Shown: positions 54,101 through 64,000 of the stretch, piece after piece
Position numbering within the stretch: position 1 is the stretch's first letter
Layout: every line of letters begins with the position of its first letter
Source of the DNA: Hypomesus transpacificus
Lineage: Eukaryota > Chordata > Actinopteri > Osmeriformes > Osmeridae
NCBI RefSeq assembly: GCF_021917145.1
Contig: NC_061063.1
Span: 7,197,944-7,261,943 of the forward strand
Length of the DNA: 64,000 nucleotides
Direction: 5' to 3'
The notes under the pieces: generated by a model
Seen by the model: the letters and a program-made list of their open reading frames with translations, nothing else
What the model was told of the DNA's origin: nothing
Databases searched by the model: none
Position numbers and translations under genes: made by a program

Positions 54101-57100
54101 TGAGTCATCCCAATGACAATTCTGTTCTCCTACTAGTACAGGGAAAGAAAAGCCGACTTAAGCAATTATTCACAACAAAACCCATTTGCCTACAAATCCA
54201 GCACAAATTTCAAAAATACACATGCCTAATGAGGTGCTTTTATTTGTTTATACCTGCCAGTGACACCTGCCACCAAGTTTCCAACAAATTACCGTTACTG
54301 AAATAAGCATAAAAACGAGAGAATAAAAATGAATCTACTAAATGACAAAAGGGGGAGAAAATGCCTAATCAGCACAGAACGACTTCATTTCCTGTGGGCT
54401 GTGTCACAGTGAACGACTTCATTTCCTGTGGGCTGTGTCACAGTGAACATTCCAGGCTTGCTGCGTTGGAGTGACGATGTTCTGATAATCTCAACAGTAT
54501 ACAACATGTAGGTCCCACACAAATACACATACAGACACACATACTAACATATATACATACAGTGCATGTACTGTGCACCCTCACTCAGATTGATAAACAT
54601 ACTGTAGTTCTATCCCAGAGTAGTGTCCACATACTTCTATTTTAGTCATAGTCCAGTACGTAAGCTTTAGGTCAATGGTCACTTTTATTCTTAATTTGAG
54701 TGGGTTTTTGCACCGACCAATAGATCTGTTGGAAGCCTTCAGCACCCTTGTCTGATAGGGTACAGTGTATCAAAGTAAACATTTTTGAAGGCTTTAAAAC
54801 ATGACAGTGAACAATTGTCATTCTTCAAGAGGTTATCTACTAGACTATTACAGTCCCTGCTCATGTCTCAGTGCAACTTTGCTACAAGTTCAAGAGTGAT
54901 CCTTGAAGAGGAAAAGATCATTTCGATGGCTTCATACCTTATGCACATAAGCTAGAATATGTAGTTAGTGTAAAATAAGATTTTTTTACATAGTTAACTA
55001 GCTTGAGTGTCAACCAGAATCAACCAACCTGTGCTGCCACCAGGCAATGTTGAAATATCTTTTTATACTTAAATCTTTTTATACACCTGAACTGGATGAA
55101 ATGTAGCTCAATCTTAAGTATTCTCTCACACCCCCTCTCTGGGCAGTGATTGTTACAACACGCAGGTTAGATTTACAGCAAGCAAAGGAAGTGGCATACT
55201 ATCAACAGTAGTGCAACGCTTAGCAACCAGTGTTCTTTTTTGTTTGGTAACCAGTAGAGATTTCGGGTAAACAAAGTACACCATGTCTAAGGAGTGCATC
55301 AGCTTTAGTTTAAGGCCATTTTAGTTACATAACTTTGTTGATAATAATAACTTATGAGTTTTGCTGTCTCTTCAACCAGGTCGGAGTGTTCTCCCCGCCC
55401 TGCTCGCCTCCGGTGAAATATAAACACAGTTCTCGTAAAGCTTGCTAACAGTGGCTATCTGCTTTATCGCAGAGAGATGCTTAGAATTCCTGGAGAGGTT
55501 TCGTCAACTTGTTGGCCAAATATATGTGCAGCTAGTTACTGTATCTAGTATGTAAATCTTGTTCTACAGCAGAGCACTGTGCTAGAGTTGTATGGCACAG
55601 AGGCGCTGAGGGAAGAGACTTAGAAGAGTCTTAGAGGAGAGCAAATTAAGTAGAGCAACAGGTTAACACAAGCAGTCCAGTCTGTCATACCATGTCACTC
55701 GTGTTGGTTTTTCCCTGTTGAATACTGGTCATTTGAGTCCTCAAAAAAATGTACTTGAGTATCTCAGGAAGATGCCTATAATGTTTCATCAGTTCCTGAA
55801 AAATACTGGAGAGGAGGACCTTAGTGGAACATTGTCCTTCAGTGACTTGAATGCTCAGTAGACATGTTCTAGTCTGTGTTGGTGTGTGTGTGGTGGTTTG
55901 TGTGTTGCGTAGGAGGTGAGGAAAGGAAGCAAGAACAACGGACAGGAAGAAAGGACAGCGGGGAAACCAGCGTCTGAACCCAGACATTCTCTCCACAGAC
56001 GAGTGCCCTTGGTGGGGGTCACCAGAAGGGGGCGCTGCTCTTCTGACCTGGGCTCATATGAACACCAGCCACAGGAGAGTGAGTGCCATCACCAGCAGGC
56101 CCGACAGGAGGACCGAGATGGGGGACTGCGGGAGCCTGGCTGGGTACAGCTGGCATGGGTTTGTCACGCTCCACTCCTCTTCTGGCATGGGGATAGACAC
56201 TCTCACAGTGGGCCCTCGGGCCTGATCTTCTTCCTCCTCCTCCTCATCTTCCTCCTCCTCCTCCTCGTCCTCCTCCTCCTCCTCCAGGAAGTCCTGGCTG
56301 AGGAGTGGCCGTCCTACTGCTCCTCGGGCCCCCCTCAGTAATCTTACCTGCCGTGCAAACAAAGGACGCTTCCCTCGCTGTGCTCAGCAACGGGAGACCA
56401 AGAGAGACAGAGAACAATGAACAGAACGTGTGGGGGAATGACCAACAGACAGGGCGTGAGGGAGGAGAGGGAGGGAGGTGTAGGGGCAGAGAAGGGAGGG
56501 AGGGAGGTGGGGAGGAAGGGGGGGAGGAAGGGGAGGTGTAGGAGGATGGTGAGTCACTGGGATGGTTATGGATAGTGTCCTCCTGTCGTTTGAACAACAG
56601 AGGAGGGATGTCAAGGCTGAGGAGGAATCCTGGAGGGCGATCTGTTAAATAAGTCTCTGGTCCGAATCAGAGTTAGGGATCAATGTGTGGGTTTTATCTG
56701 GCGGTGGCTGTCAGAGCAGAGCGTGGCAGTGAGGATGTGTCCAGGGTGGTCTCACCAGGCGAGACCCCTGGGGCAGCAGTGGAGGAGGAGAAGGAGAAGG
56801 ACAACGAGAGCTGGGTGGTTTTTATGGCCTTCTGCTCCACGGCGGAGAATGGAAAGGGATTCTCTGGCAGGTAAAAATGCTAGCTAGTGCAACCCATTTT
56901 GGCAGTGCATCGGCCTCTTACACACCGTTGTGGGGAGAAGCGCCATAGAAACTGGCCTGGGAACGGCAGGCAGGACCACAATGTGCCATCCTCACTGCCT
57001 TGTCTGACAAGTGAAACTGTAGAGCTGTCAGAAATGTATAGAATAGCATGTCTGATGCACAGAGGTCAGTCAAAAGACTGATGTGCACATGGGGGATGTA

Positions 57101-60100
57101 TCTGTATACCATGTGTTCATGAGGATAGAAAAATATTGTGGTTTTTATAAATGTCTTGCATGCAATAACAAGTTCAGGTGACTTCAACTCAACTGAGTTA
57201 TTCTGCCTCTCAGACTGATGGCCGATGATGTAATGACCTGGAACTGTTAGTCATTGGGTTAGGCTAGAAATTGTGCTGTGACATCTCATGAAAAGTGCAG
57301 AGTCACTGGACATGAAAAGATCAGAACTGTAGATGAGAGAAAGCCTGGGACTGGGAGGACCCTCCAGGATGGGGGGGAGGCTGTTCAGAGACTGGCAGGA
57401 TATTCAGGCTGCTCCAGGCAGCTTAAGTCTGGGACAGAAACTGTGTTTTCAGGGCAGAGGTGAGAGCTCGCTGGCCTGTGGCCTGAGCTGCACTCTGGGC
57501 CTCTGTGTCCACCTCCGGCAGCAGGGGCGAGGCTGGGGGTGAGGGAGACGAAGGAGGTGAAGGAGGTGGAGGAGGTGGAGGAGGTGGAGAAGGTGGAGGA
57601 GGTGGAGTGGACTGGGAGCCGGGGCAGGACTTTGAAAGGAGAGGAGGGGAGAGGAGAAAGGACAGAGACGGCATGTAAGAAGGACAGAGACAGAGAGAGA
57701 GAGAGACAAGGGGGAGACAGAGAAAACATAAGACATCCAGTGAGGGATAGATACAGGAAGGAGAATAGGGGGGAAAGACAATGACATGAAGAGGAGGAGG
57801 GGGGTCAGTTTTTTTCTGTCGTTGCTGTTGCTACTCGCTTCTCTTTTGGTTTTTCTTCAGTCACTTAGAAAATCAAGTCATCACAGTCATGCAGCTTCAG
57901 TTCAGGGATAAACCCAGCCATGCTGTTGGCAGATCAAGCACGGCGACAAGCTGGCAGCAGCCATTCATGGAGCTGATTGGTGGAGGGGGGCAGGCAAGGG
58001 GGGGTCAAAAGGGGGGCGTGGCTTAGAAGAAGGCGCCTATGAGGTCGCGGGGGCGAGCGCAATCCAGTGAAGAAGGTCAGATGCTCTTCCTGCCTACAGC
58101 CCACGGCCACAGCCTCCTGCTGCATTCACGCTACAGGACGTTCTTTATCTGGCTCATAAAGAAATGCCCGCTAGCGTTTTCTCACTGCAGTCCCTGCTCG
58201 TAAATACCAAATTAGAGTACCTTTACCTCTGACATGCCACCAACTACTCTGTATGCAGGTGAACGGGTGGGTGTCCTCACCTGCACACACACACATACAC
58301 ACACACACACAGAATCTTTACATATTGAACATGTGCACAAAGTGAGAGCTGAACTGACCAAATGCACTGCACTTTCTGTACACATTTCCAGTAAATGTGG
58401 CTTTGCACAATGTTTTTCCCATCTGTTCTCTGCAAGGGACCCTACTCTAAGAAATGCCCAAGACGTGAGTCAGTCAACAGGCTTCCTCTGATGACTGGGA
58501 TCAGATTTGCATCGGAACTAACTCAATGATGTGAGAGAAGACCATAGCACCACCAAGTGGAAGATAGTGTTTAATGTCGCTGTGCAACAAGTGACACAAC
58601 ACAAGAACCTCTTGTGTTCTCCATGGACAATGAGAGCACAGACACTGCACAGAGACTATGGTTAAACTGGTGCCAGCTCTGAATAGCATTTCTTAAACAT
58701 CTCATAGTATCCAAGTAGCCAGTTTCTCCTTCTACCTCAGTCTCAGGACAGGACTCACCCCGTCTGGCTGCAGCTGGCCGTTGATGCTGGCGGTGCGGAA
58801 CGGTGAGTTGGTGGACAGGCGTTTGTCCCACTCGCTGGGCCTGGGGTCTGGCACGGACTCCATGAAGCTCCTTTTCAGCTCACTGATACTGGTGTGGTGA
58901 CGCATGATTTCTGTCTGGGTCTTATCCAGATCCTGGGAGAGAGAGGGGGGGGGGGAGGGCAGGACGGCCGAAAGAGAAAAAAAGAGGAGTGGAATGTGGG
59001 ACGTAAAGAGACAGAACATGGAGAAGGGGAGAATATAGAAAAGAGAGGAGGAAAGAAGGGAACAAGAGTGGGAAGCGTGGGAAGAGACGACCAGAAAAGG
59101 GACAGAGCACCCAGATTGGAGGGGATTGGGGAAAAACATTATTCCCATGTGATGAATACGAAAACAGCCGCTTAACCAAACAAATGCAACATCATGTTTG
59201 TCATTACTAATGCTGTTTGAGGAGGTATGCCTCTCTTACAGAGAGACGCAACGCCCCTCTGAAGGGGAAGCAGGCCTCCAGCCAAACAACAAGACACTCT
59301 CTGGACAGACAAGACTCCTTTCTCCCCATACGCAATCTCTGCCAAGTGCAGAGATCCATCAACTACAGTTGTGCTTATCCATATTCATGTGCAGGAGCAA
59401 ACATCCTGATTTTGAGTAATTGCTTGTTACAAATCTGCAGCATGAGAGACGTGATTAGAGGCATAAAGTCTACTGTCTAATGAGTATTCAGAGGAAACAT
59501 CTGCTAGCCAGCCAGCACTGGATGACGTTTTAAATGGACAGGAGTCTGGACCAGAACAGGCTGGGCCCGAGTGAGCCAACCCAGGAGGAGAACTCTGGGC
59601 GCCTCGCCTGTCTAAAGAGCATCTGTGTGGCTCTCTGCCATCTGGGAAATGGTCGCCTGGTTCCTGAAGCATGACAGTTTCGTTTTGTCAACCATCCCCA
59701 GTTTCTCATAAGGTGACAGCTGTTTTAGTTTGGCAGCAAGCGGAAAACGTTCGATTTGAAACGGCCAAAGATACGGCTGAGTTGTGAGGTGGTAGAAGCA
59801 CCATTACCCTCGTGCTTTAATACAGGTGGATGTAAAAGAGCTTGGTTGACCAGGTGACCATTTCACAGAGCGTGTGTATGGGTGTGCATGTGAGTGTGAC
59901 GGAGTGTCTTCTGAGTGCACACAGCCAGGGGGGGATCAACCATCACATCATCAACAGGTCAAAAGAGATGAAGGGAGACAATGCGTCACAAAGTTAGACA
60001 GAAGATCATGAGGACTGCAGGTAAGTGTGTGTCGGGGGGTCTTCAGGTCTCTGGTTAGTCACCATGAAGTTGGTGGAATGTACTGTAGCCACATATGGAA

Positions 60101-62651
60101 ATGACAATGGCAACATTGTTAACCTGGCCATCAAAACCACCTGGAAATATATGACTGGGGAGATCAAAGGTGAATTTCCTTCTACAAGTTTTTATAAGTA
60201 GGTTTTTTTGGTACAAGAACACTATGCTGTGGTGTAAAATATAAGACTTTGATTGATAAATAAACCACTCAAACGTCAAAGGGTAAAAATGTTCTATCAT
60301 TGCACCATCTAGTTATGGTGCAATATCAAATAAAGGTCTGAAATGAGAAGAAGCAAGCACATTCTCTCAGGCCAATGACTTGGCAGTTGCACCAATACAG
60401 ATTTACTGATTGGCAAGTGTATGAGGCTATGATAGTGAGAGACGCAGCACTCCCAATCATATATTTAGCAAAATGCAACCAGGAAATGAAGATTAGGAAA
60501 GTAGCAATGCCAAAGAAAGATGAGTACTTGCATTAGAGTGAGACAGAAATATAGTGCATGCCAAGCCTTTAGGGTTAAGCTGAACGGACGGTTTACAGAC
60601 AGAGAAAGAAATAGGGCGTCAATACAAGCTGGTGTACAGTCAGACAGAGAAACAGGCATCAATGCAGAAAAGAATAAAGGAAGACTGACGTGCAAGCAGA
60701 AAGAGAGAAAGTACATGCCGCAATAAATAGTCAAAGAGCAAAAGGACATTTCCGAAATTTGATACAAACCTCCAACATTAAATTACTATGTCTGATATAA
60801 ATAGTTTCACCCTCAAGTTTCTTAGTTCTCTTCTGTGAAAAACAACAAAACAAGGAAACATTTGGTTGGTCTCAGACGTGGGAGTGCAATTCATTGTAAT
60901 TTCACTGCTACTGTTTGACTTGAGGCTGCATCCACAGTGCATTTCTGATGGGATACGTGACGATGGCTCAAATCACAATGTTATGAGAGAAGTGCAGCTG
61001 AGATCAGGGTGCAGCATCCTGTAGGGTTCAGGCTGAGTTCACTCTGGTCACAGACAGACAGTGTGATGGGCTGATCCAGAGGTATGAACAGGTAACCCTG
61101 CACTGGAAATGTGCTATAAATGTGGCACACGCTAGCTGTCGACAGATATACTGTAACTATGCATGTTCACAGCAGTGTGCAGAGTCTGGGTACTGTAGTT
61201 TCCTGACGTCCACTGCCTCTGCTAAAGCTTCTCCTTCATCAAATGTATTTCTCACTTCCTAGTTCCTTGGATGGCACTGGTTGTGGAACTTATGTCAACA
61301 AGTTTTCTGTATTTTCTCTGAAGGAGGGAACGACCTGGTTAATAATGCATATCTGTGGCTGCTCAAACTCCTCAAAAGAAAAGTGCATAAGAAAACTGAA
61401 AATAAACTTCTCAGTACTGTATCTGTCCAAGGAAGTCTTTGATCACTTTGAACACATACTGTAAGCCCTCAAGAAAGGGGTACGTAAATAGCCCATTCTT
61501 GTATAGCTATGACAAACAGTAGATATACAAGGCTAGTCAGAAGTACAAACAGCCACAAAAACAAAATATGAGCAATAAAAATGACAACAAAAAACAAAGT
61601 ACTGTCAATAGACTATTGCAGTGATGTAAAAATGGTTAGAGAAGCCAAATGAGGACACAAATCAACAGCGATGCAAGTGAAGCAAGGATTACAATGGTGA
61701 CTCCTCATGCAGAAACACTGACTGGAGGAGACTTCTAACCTTCCTCACTCGCACCATCTCCGTGCTGGTTCTGTCTCGAGGCGACTGCTACTCCCCCCCA
61801 CAGGAGGGAAGAGAGAGGCATGTGCGCGTTAGTGCTTGTGTACTCTAGATCAACCCCAACCCCAGCCCTTTAGTACTGTACTGTACTTCATATGCTTTAG
61901 ACAAACAGACAAGAATAGCGAAACAGTCCATGCACCCCGCATGCGTCAGGCCCAGGGACCTGAACACAAACCTGGCTCTTTCTTTCCCTTTCTCCGTTGG
62001 TGGCTGTGACAGCGGGGGCGTGCCTCCGCTCTCTCCTGGCCACCGTCTGCAGCAGCACAGACACAGCTCAGACACGGGGCTACCAGCAGGGCGGTGCCAC
62101 TGAGCTATAACTGACACCAGGGCAAGCCAAACCCTCACAAACGTAAAAGCTAGATCTCTCTGGAATGTTTATCGACCACAACACCCAGCACCCGAAAGGC
62201 TGTGTCCTACTATTTCCCACAGGCTATTTCCCAACCAAAGTAAACACAGTTCATGACAAAGACAAATTATACTAGAGGAATAGCCTACATCCTGTGAAGA
62301 GAGAAGAGACTTACTACAGAAAAAGATATTTGATTGAGGTGAAGATATTTGTTTGAGGTGTCCTGTATATATATCTGAGTTAATCTGTGTGCATGTGTGT
62401 GTATAATACCTTGATGTCTGGGGTGGACTCAGGCCTGGGGCTGTGTGTCTTGGTGGAGTCAGCCAATCGGCTCTCAGCCTTCCTCTCCGCAGAGCGAGAC
62501 CGCCGTCCCGTCGGGGTGGAGGCCTGCCGGCGCTCCCCGCCGCGCGGCAGAGCCGAGGTCACGGGTGAGGGGGCCGCCTCCACTGGGGACACAGGGGTCA
62601 TAATGGGGGCGCTGACGGGGCGGGTGTTCTTATCCGGGGTGGACGCCATGG
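51046..62651 (-). CDS. epb41: Protein 4.1R, C-terminal half (partial gene)
   Basis: Protein 4.1R links spectrin-actin to membrane proteins. In-window exons on the minus strand: 62651-62410, 61787-61740 (tentative), 60832-60770, 58932-58759, 53004-52876, 52654-52553, 51684-51604 and 51144-51046. Downstream of the first exon all junctions are phase 0 with GT-AG ends. They encode a linker (RPVSAP), the spectrin-actin-binding region ([11 protein letters not shown], then [21 protein letters not shown]) and the whole C-terminal domain ([62 protein letters not shown]). FERM and head-piece exons must lie beyond 64000. EPB41L1-L3 share the C-terminal domain, but the 21-residue cassette and the srsf4-tmem200b neighbourhood point to epb41. 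The first exon here enters at phase 1, after a codon begun upstream. Confidence 0.94.
51536..51590. repeat. 12-bp tandem repeat beside an epb41 exon
   Basis: Four to five copies of GCAGAGCTGAT(GC) lie just inside the intron, about 15 bp from the splice donor of the exon 51684-51604. Confidence 0.9.
51604..51684 (-). CDS. epb41: epb41 C-terminal-domain exon (27 codons)
   Basis: Reads [20 protein letters not shown] then TEIDHDK, with acceptor TATTTCAG| and donor AAG|GTGAGC, phase 0 at both ends. This is the most conserved block of the 4.1 family. Confidence 0.96.
52553..52654 (-). CDS. epb41: epb41 C-terminal-domain exon (34 codons)
   Basis: Reads from [11 protein letters not shown] to [18 protein letters not shown] and QITK. 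Acceptor CTGAAG|, donor AAG|GTAACC, phase 0. The first residues are variable in the family and the Thr run is typical. Confidence 0.95.
52876..53004 (-). CDS. epb41: epb41 C-terminal-domain exon (43 codons)
   Basis: Begins [13 protein letters not shown] and ends [13 protein letters not shown]. Acceptor CCTAACAG|AG, donor CAG|GTACAG, phase 0. It starts the C-terminal domain. Confidence 0.95.
54377..54444. repeat. 34-bp perfect tandem duplication
   Basis: Copies 54377-54410 and 54411-54444, each starting GAACGACTTCATTTCCTGTG, are identical, in an epb41 intron. Identity suggests a recent duplication. Confidence 0.95.
56054..56293 (-). CDS. Candidate alternative last exon of epb41: acidic run plus C-terminal membrane anchor
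   Basis: On the minus strand, acceptor CTCCTCAGCCAG| leads into a phase-0 frame of 79 codons and a TGA stop. It begins DFLEEEEE and runs through about 20 acidic residues. Then come [12 protein letters not shown] and [11 protein letters not shown], and finally a 21-residue hydrophobic helix ([20 protein letters not shown]) one residue from the C-terminus. This is the layout of a tail-anchored protein. The upstream spectrin-actin-binding exon ends in phase 0, so splicing to it would be in frame and would replace the C-terminal domain. I know of no 4.1R isoform like this. It could instead belong to an unrecognised small gene, or be a chance frame over a TCC repeat, although the post-repeat sequence is not low-complexity. 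Confidence 0.45.
   Translation of the reverse strand, partial: DFLEEEEEDEEEEEEDEEEEEEDQARGPTVRVSIPMPEEEWSVTNPCQLYPARLPQSPISVLLSGLLVMALTLLWLVFI
56231..56286. repeat. TCC trinucleotide repeat
   Basis: Imperfect TCC/TCT units that encode the Glu/Asp run of the candidate exon on the minus strand. Unit changes would alter acidic length without a frameshift. Confidence 0.9.
56348..56377 (-). other. Candidate 30-nt micro-exon next to the anchor exon
   Basis: The donor CGGCAG|GTAAGAT is near-consensus. An upstream pyrimidine tract ends GAGCACAG|. The ten codons read [10 protein letters not shown] in phase 0 at both ends, so the piece could sit between the spectrin-actin-binding exon and the anchor exon. 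It also lies in a longer open frame of different phase, so its left edge is uncertain. Confidence 0.25.
56694..56861 (-). other. Candidate alternative exon in epb41 (Ser/Thr-rich)
   Basis: The minus strand reads [20 protein letters not shown] and continues Ser/Thr-rich ([14 protein letters not shown]) to a stop at 56694. The acceptor CTGCCAGAG| allows phase 0, and an internal donor CCTG|GTGAGACC exists. Composition resembles linker exons of 4.1 genes. The plus strand is also open, so confidence is low. Confidence 0.25.
57423..57629 (-). other. Candidate alternative exon in epb41 (proline-rich)
   Basis: Acceptor CCTTTCAAAG| opens a phase-0 frame: SCPGSQST, a run of about 20 Pro/Ser, then [20 protein letters not shown] to a TAA at 57423. 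With no good donor it would be an alternative terminal exon. The proline run comes from a CTC-type repeat; the part after it is complex. Confidence 0.27.
58288..58312. repeat. Short CA microsatellite in epb41 intron
   Basis: About 12 CA units with one TA interruption. Confidence 0.9.
58759..58932 (-). CDS. epb41: epb41 spectrin-actin-binding exon (58 codons)
   Basis: Reads [39 protein letters not shown] and [17 protein letters not shown]. Acceptor CTCCCAG|, donor GGG|GTGAGT, phase 0. It supplies the constitutive part of the domain that makes the spectrin-actin-4.1 ternary complex. Confidence 0.96.
60770..60832 (-). CDS. epb41: epb41 63-nt cassette exon (exon 16 equivalent)
   Basis: Exactly 63 nt between TTTCACAG| and GAG|GTTTGT, reading [20 protein letters not shown] plus E. 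In mammals the equivalent 21-residue exon is included late in red-cell development and is required for high-affinity spectrin-actin binding. Length, phase 0 and the [11 protein letters not shown] core are conserved, so the developmental switch is likely kept. Confidence 0.93.
61740..61787 (-). CDS. epb41: Possible small epb41 exon (16 codons)
   Basis: Between a TAG| acceptor preceded by CCTCTCTCTTCCCTCC and a donor AAG|GTTAGA, phase 0 reads [16 protein letters not shown]. It fits between the linker exon and the cassette, and its final Lys matches the residue expected before the cassette. A second AG three bases in would shorten it by one codon. Sequence conservation could not be checked. Confidence 0.45.
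62410..62651 (-). CDS. epb41: epb41 linker exon upstream of the spectrin-actin-binding domain
   Basis: 242 nt entering at phase 1 (first two bases complete an upstream codon) and leaving at phase 0 (AAG|GTATTA). Reads [20 protein letters not shown], continues with [11 protein letters not shown] and ends [10 protein letters not shown]. The RPxSAP core matches mammalian 4.1R at this place; the rest is poorly conserved, Ser/Pro/Arg-rich and probably phosphorylated. The acceptor CTGTAG| abuts an 830-bp minisatellite. Confidence 0.85.
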
Positions 62652-63478
62652 CTACAGGGGGAACAGGAAGGGGAACAGGAGGGGGAATAGGAGGGGGAAT
62701 AGGAGGGGGAACAGGATGGGGAACAGGATGGGGAACAGGAAGGGGAACAGGAGGGGGAATAGGAGGGGGAACAGGATGGGGAACAGGATGGGGAACAGGA
62801 AGGGGAACAGGAGGGGGAACAGAAGGGGGAACAGGAAGGGGAACAGGAGGGGGAACAGGAGGAGGAACAGGAAGGGGAACAGGAGGGGGAACAGGAGGAG
62901 GAACAGGGGGAGGAACAGGAGGGGGAACAGGAGGGGGAACAGGAGGGGGAACAGGAGGAGGAACAGGAGGGGGAACAGGAGGAGGAACAGGAAGGGGAAC
63001 AGGAGGAGGAACAGGAGGGGGAACAGGAGGGGGAACAGGAGGGGGAACAGGAGGAGGAACAGGAGGGGGAACAGAAGGAGGAACAGGAGGGGGAACAGGA
63101 GGAGGAACAGGAGGGGGAACAGGAGGAGGAACAGGTTGGGGAACAGGAGGAGGAACAGGAGGGGGAACAGGAGGGGGAACAGGAGGAGGAACAGGAGGAG
63201 GAACAGGAGGGGGAACAGGAGGAGGAACAGGAGGGGGAACAGGAGGAGGAACAGGAGGGGGAACAGGAGGAGGAACAGGAGGGGGAACAGGAGGAGGAAC
63301 AGGAGGGGGAACAGGAGGAGGAACAGGAGGGGGAACAGGAGGAGGAACAGGAGGGGGAACATGAGGAGGAACAGGAGGGGGAACAGGAGGGGGAACAGGA
63401 GGAGGAACAGGAGGAGGAACAGGAGGGGGAACAGGAGGGGGAACAGGAGGGGGAACAGGAGGGGGAACAGGAGGGGAG
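62652..63478. repeat. 12-bp minisatellite, about 69 copies, at an epb41 splice acceptor
   Basis: Units of GGAACAGGAGGG/GGAACAGGAGGA type on plus, that is CCTCCTGTTCC on the transcript. The array starts at the splice acceptor and runs about 830 bp into the intron. It is virtually all pyrimidine plus G on the transcript strand, and after the acceptor I see no AG in it. All four long frames across it (Thr/Gly, Asn/Arg, Ser/Cys/Pro, Phe/Leu/Pro) are artefacts. Confidence 0.97.
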
Positions 63479-64000
63479 TAAACAGTCCAACCTCTGCTGG
63501 TAACAAAATCTGTGACAGTTTGACATTCATCCGTTGGTTACTCACACATACATTCACACTGCTACATTAATACATCCCACATGCAGGCCAGAGTGCTGCC
63601 CTCATGTAGTAGTCAGTACCTGTGGGAATCAGGGAGGGGCCGGGCTCTGGTGGAGGAGAGCGATCCAACAACTCAAACCAGTCATCCTTTACTAACACTG
63701 AGGAGAATTACAACCAATCAGAGAGAGAACACAACAGTCTGGTGTGTCTGGTGTCCCAAGCTCCACACAGACACCTGGCGTGCAGTGCAGCAGCACCATG
63801 TGAAGTAGCGAAGCCTCTGCTGGTCGTGACAAGCTCCTTTGCATGACGCACTTCCGAGAGAGCAAAGCTGAGTATAAAAACATAGGAAGAAGTTTTGAAT
63901 GGTGAAAGTTTGAGAAAGTTAGAGCCATTATTCTCTCTGCTGTAGCCCTACGTTATTTTAAGCCTCTGTCCTCCCACCCTATTGGAGTAAGGAGCACATA
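63479..64000 (-). other. epb41 intron continuing off the window
   Basis: Unique sequence with no exon I can support. The remaining epb41 exons (FERM and head-piece) should follow to the right. Confidence 0.5.

Noticed and set aside
55685..55996. Roughly 100-codon minus-strand frame below the anchor exon
   Set aside because: No recognisable domain or conserved splice context; treated as chance within the epb41 intron.
62387..63570. Very long open frames (284-325 codons) of Thr/Gly, Asn/Arg, Phe/Leu/Pro or Ser/Cys/Pro repeats on both strands
   Set aside because: All come from the 12-bp minisatellite, whose unit is a multiple of three without stops. Only the short epb41 exon at 62410-62651 is supported.

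Overview
The window is vertebrate nuclear DNA, almost certainly from a teleost fish. It has GT-AG spliced genes, long introns and intergenic spaces, L2/CR1/Rex1-type LINEs, tRNA-derived SINEs with the usual fish tail, and very many CT/GA/CA microsatellites. Nothing prokaryotic is present. Species cannot be fixed from the sequence; a smelt- or pike-like lineage is only a guess from the SINE type.

Layout. (1) Bases 1-6785 hold a decayed LINE and two tandem minus-strand Xk-related genes. Both are rebuilt here as three-exon genes with identical intron phases (423 and 426 aa) and are assigned to xkr8, the caspase-activated phospholipid scramblase. (2) A 1.15-kb head-to-head spacer with a perfect hAT-type MITE separates them from srsf4 (plus strand, six coding exons, 7937-12204, 408 aa), a splicing regulator with two RRMs and an RS tail. 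(3) tmem200b (plus, single coding exon, 16061-17314, 417 aa) follows. (4) About 30 kb (17.3-47 kb) has no gene I can name. It holds microsatellites, a 25-bp minisatellite, a SINE, a 5'-truncated LINE with a long open reading frame that appears nested in an older LINE, and a few exon-like islands. (5) From about 47 to 64 kb lies the 3' half of epb41 (protein 4.1R, minus strand): a probable long 3'UTR, four C-terminal-domain exons, the spectrin-actin-binding exons including the 63-nt cassette, and part of the upstream linker. The FERM-domain exons lie beyond base 64000.

The order srsf4-tmem200b-epb41, with epb41 convergent, matches my recollection of human 1p35.3, where XKR8 lies in the same band. 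This supports the orthology calls. The genes are not an operon; they share only conserved synteny.

The most interesting points are: a candidate alternative last exon inside epb41 (56054-56293) that would replace the C-terminal domain with an acidic stretch and a C-terminal membrane anchor; two minisatellites sitting directly against 3' splice sites (epb41 at 62652, srsf4 at 11443) and acting as oversized pyrimidine tracts; and divergence of the presumed caspase site between the two xkr8 copies (DEVD versus EMPD).
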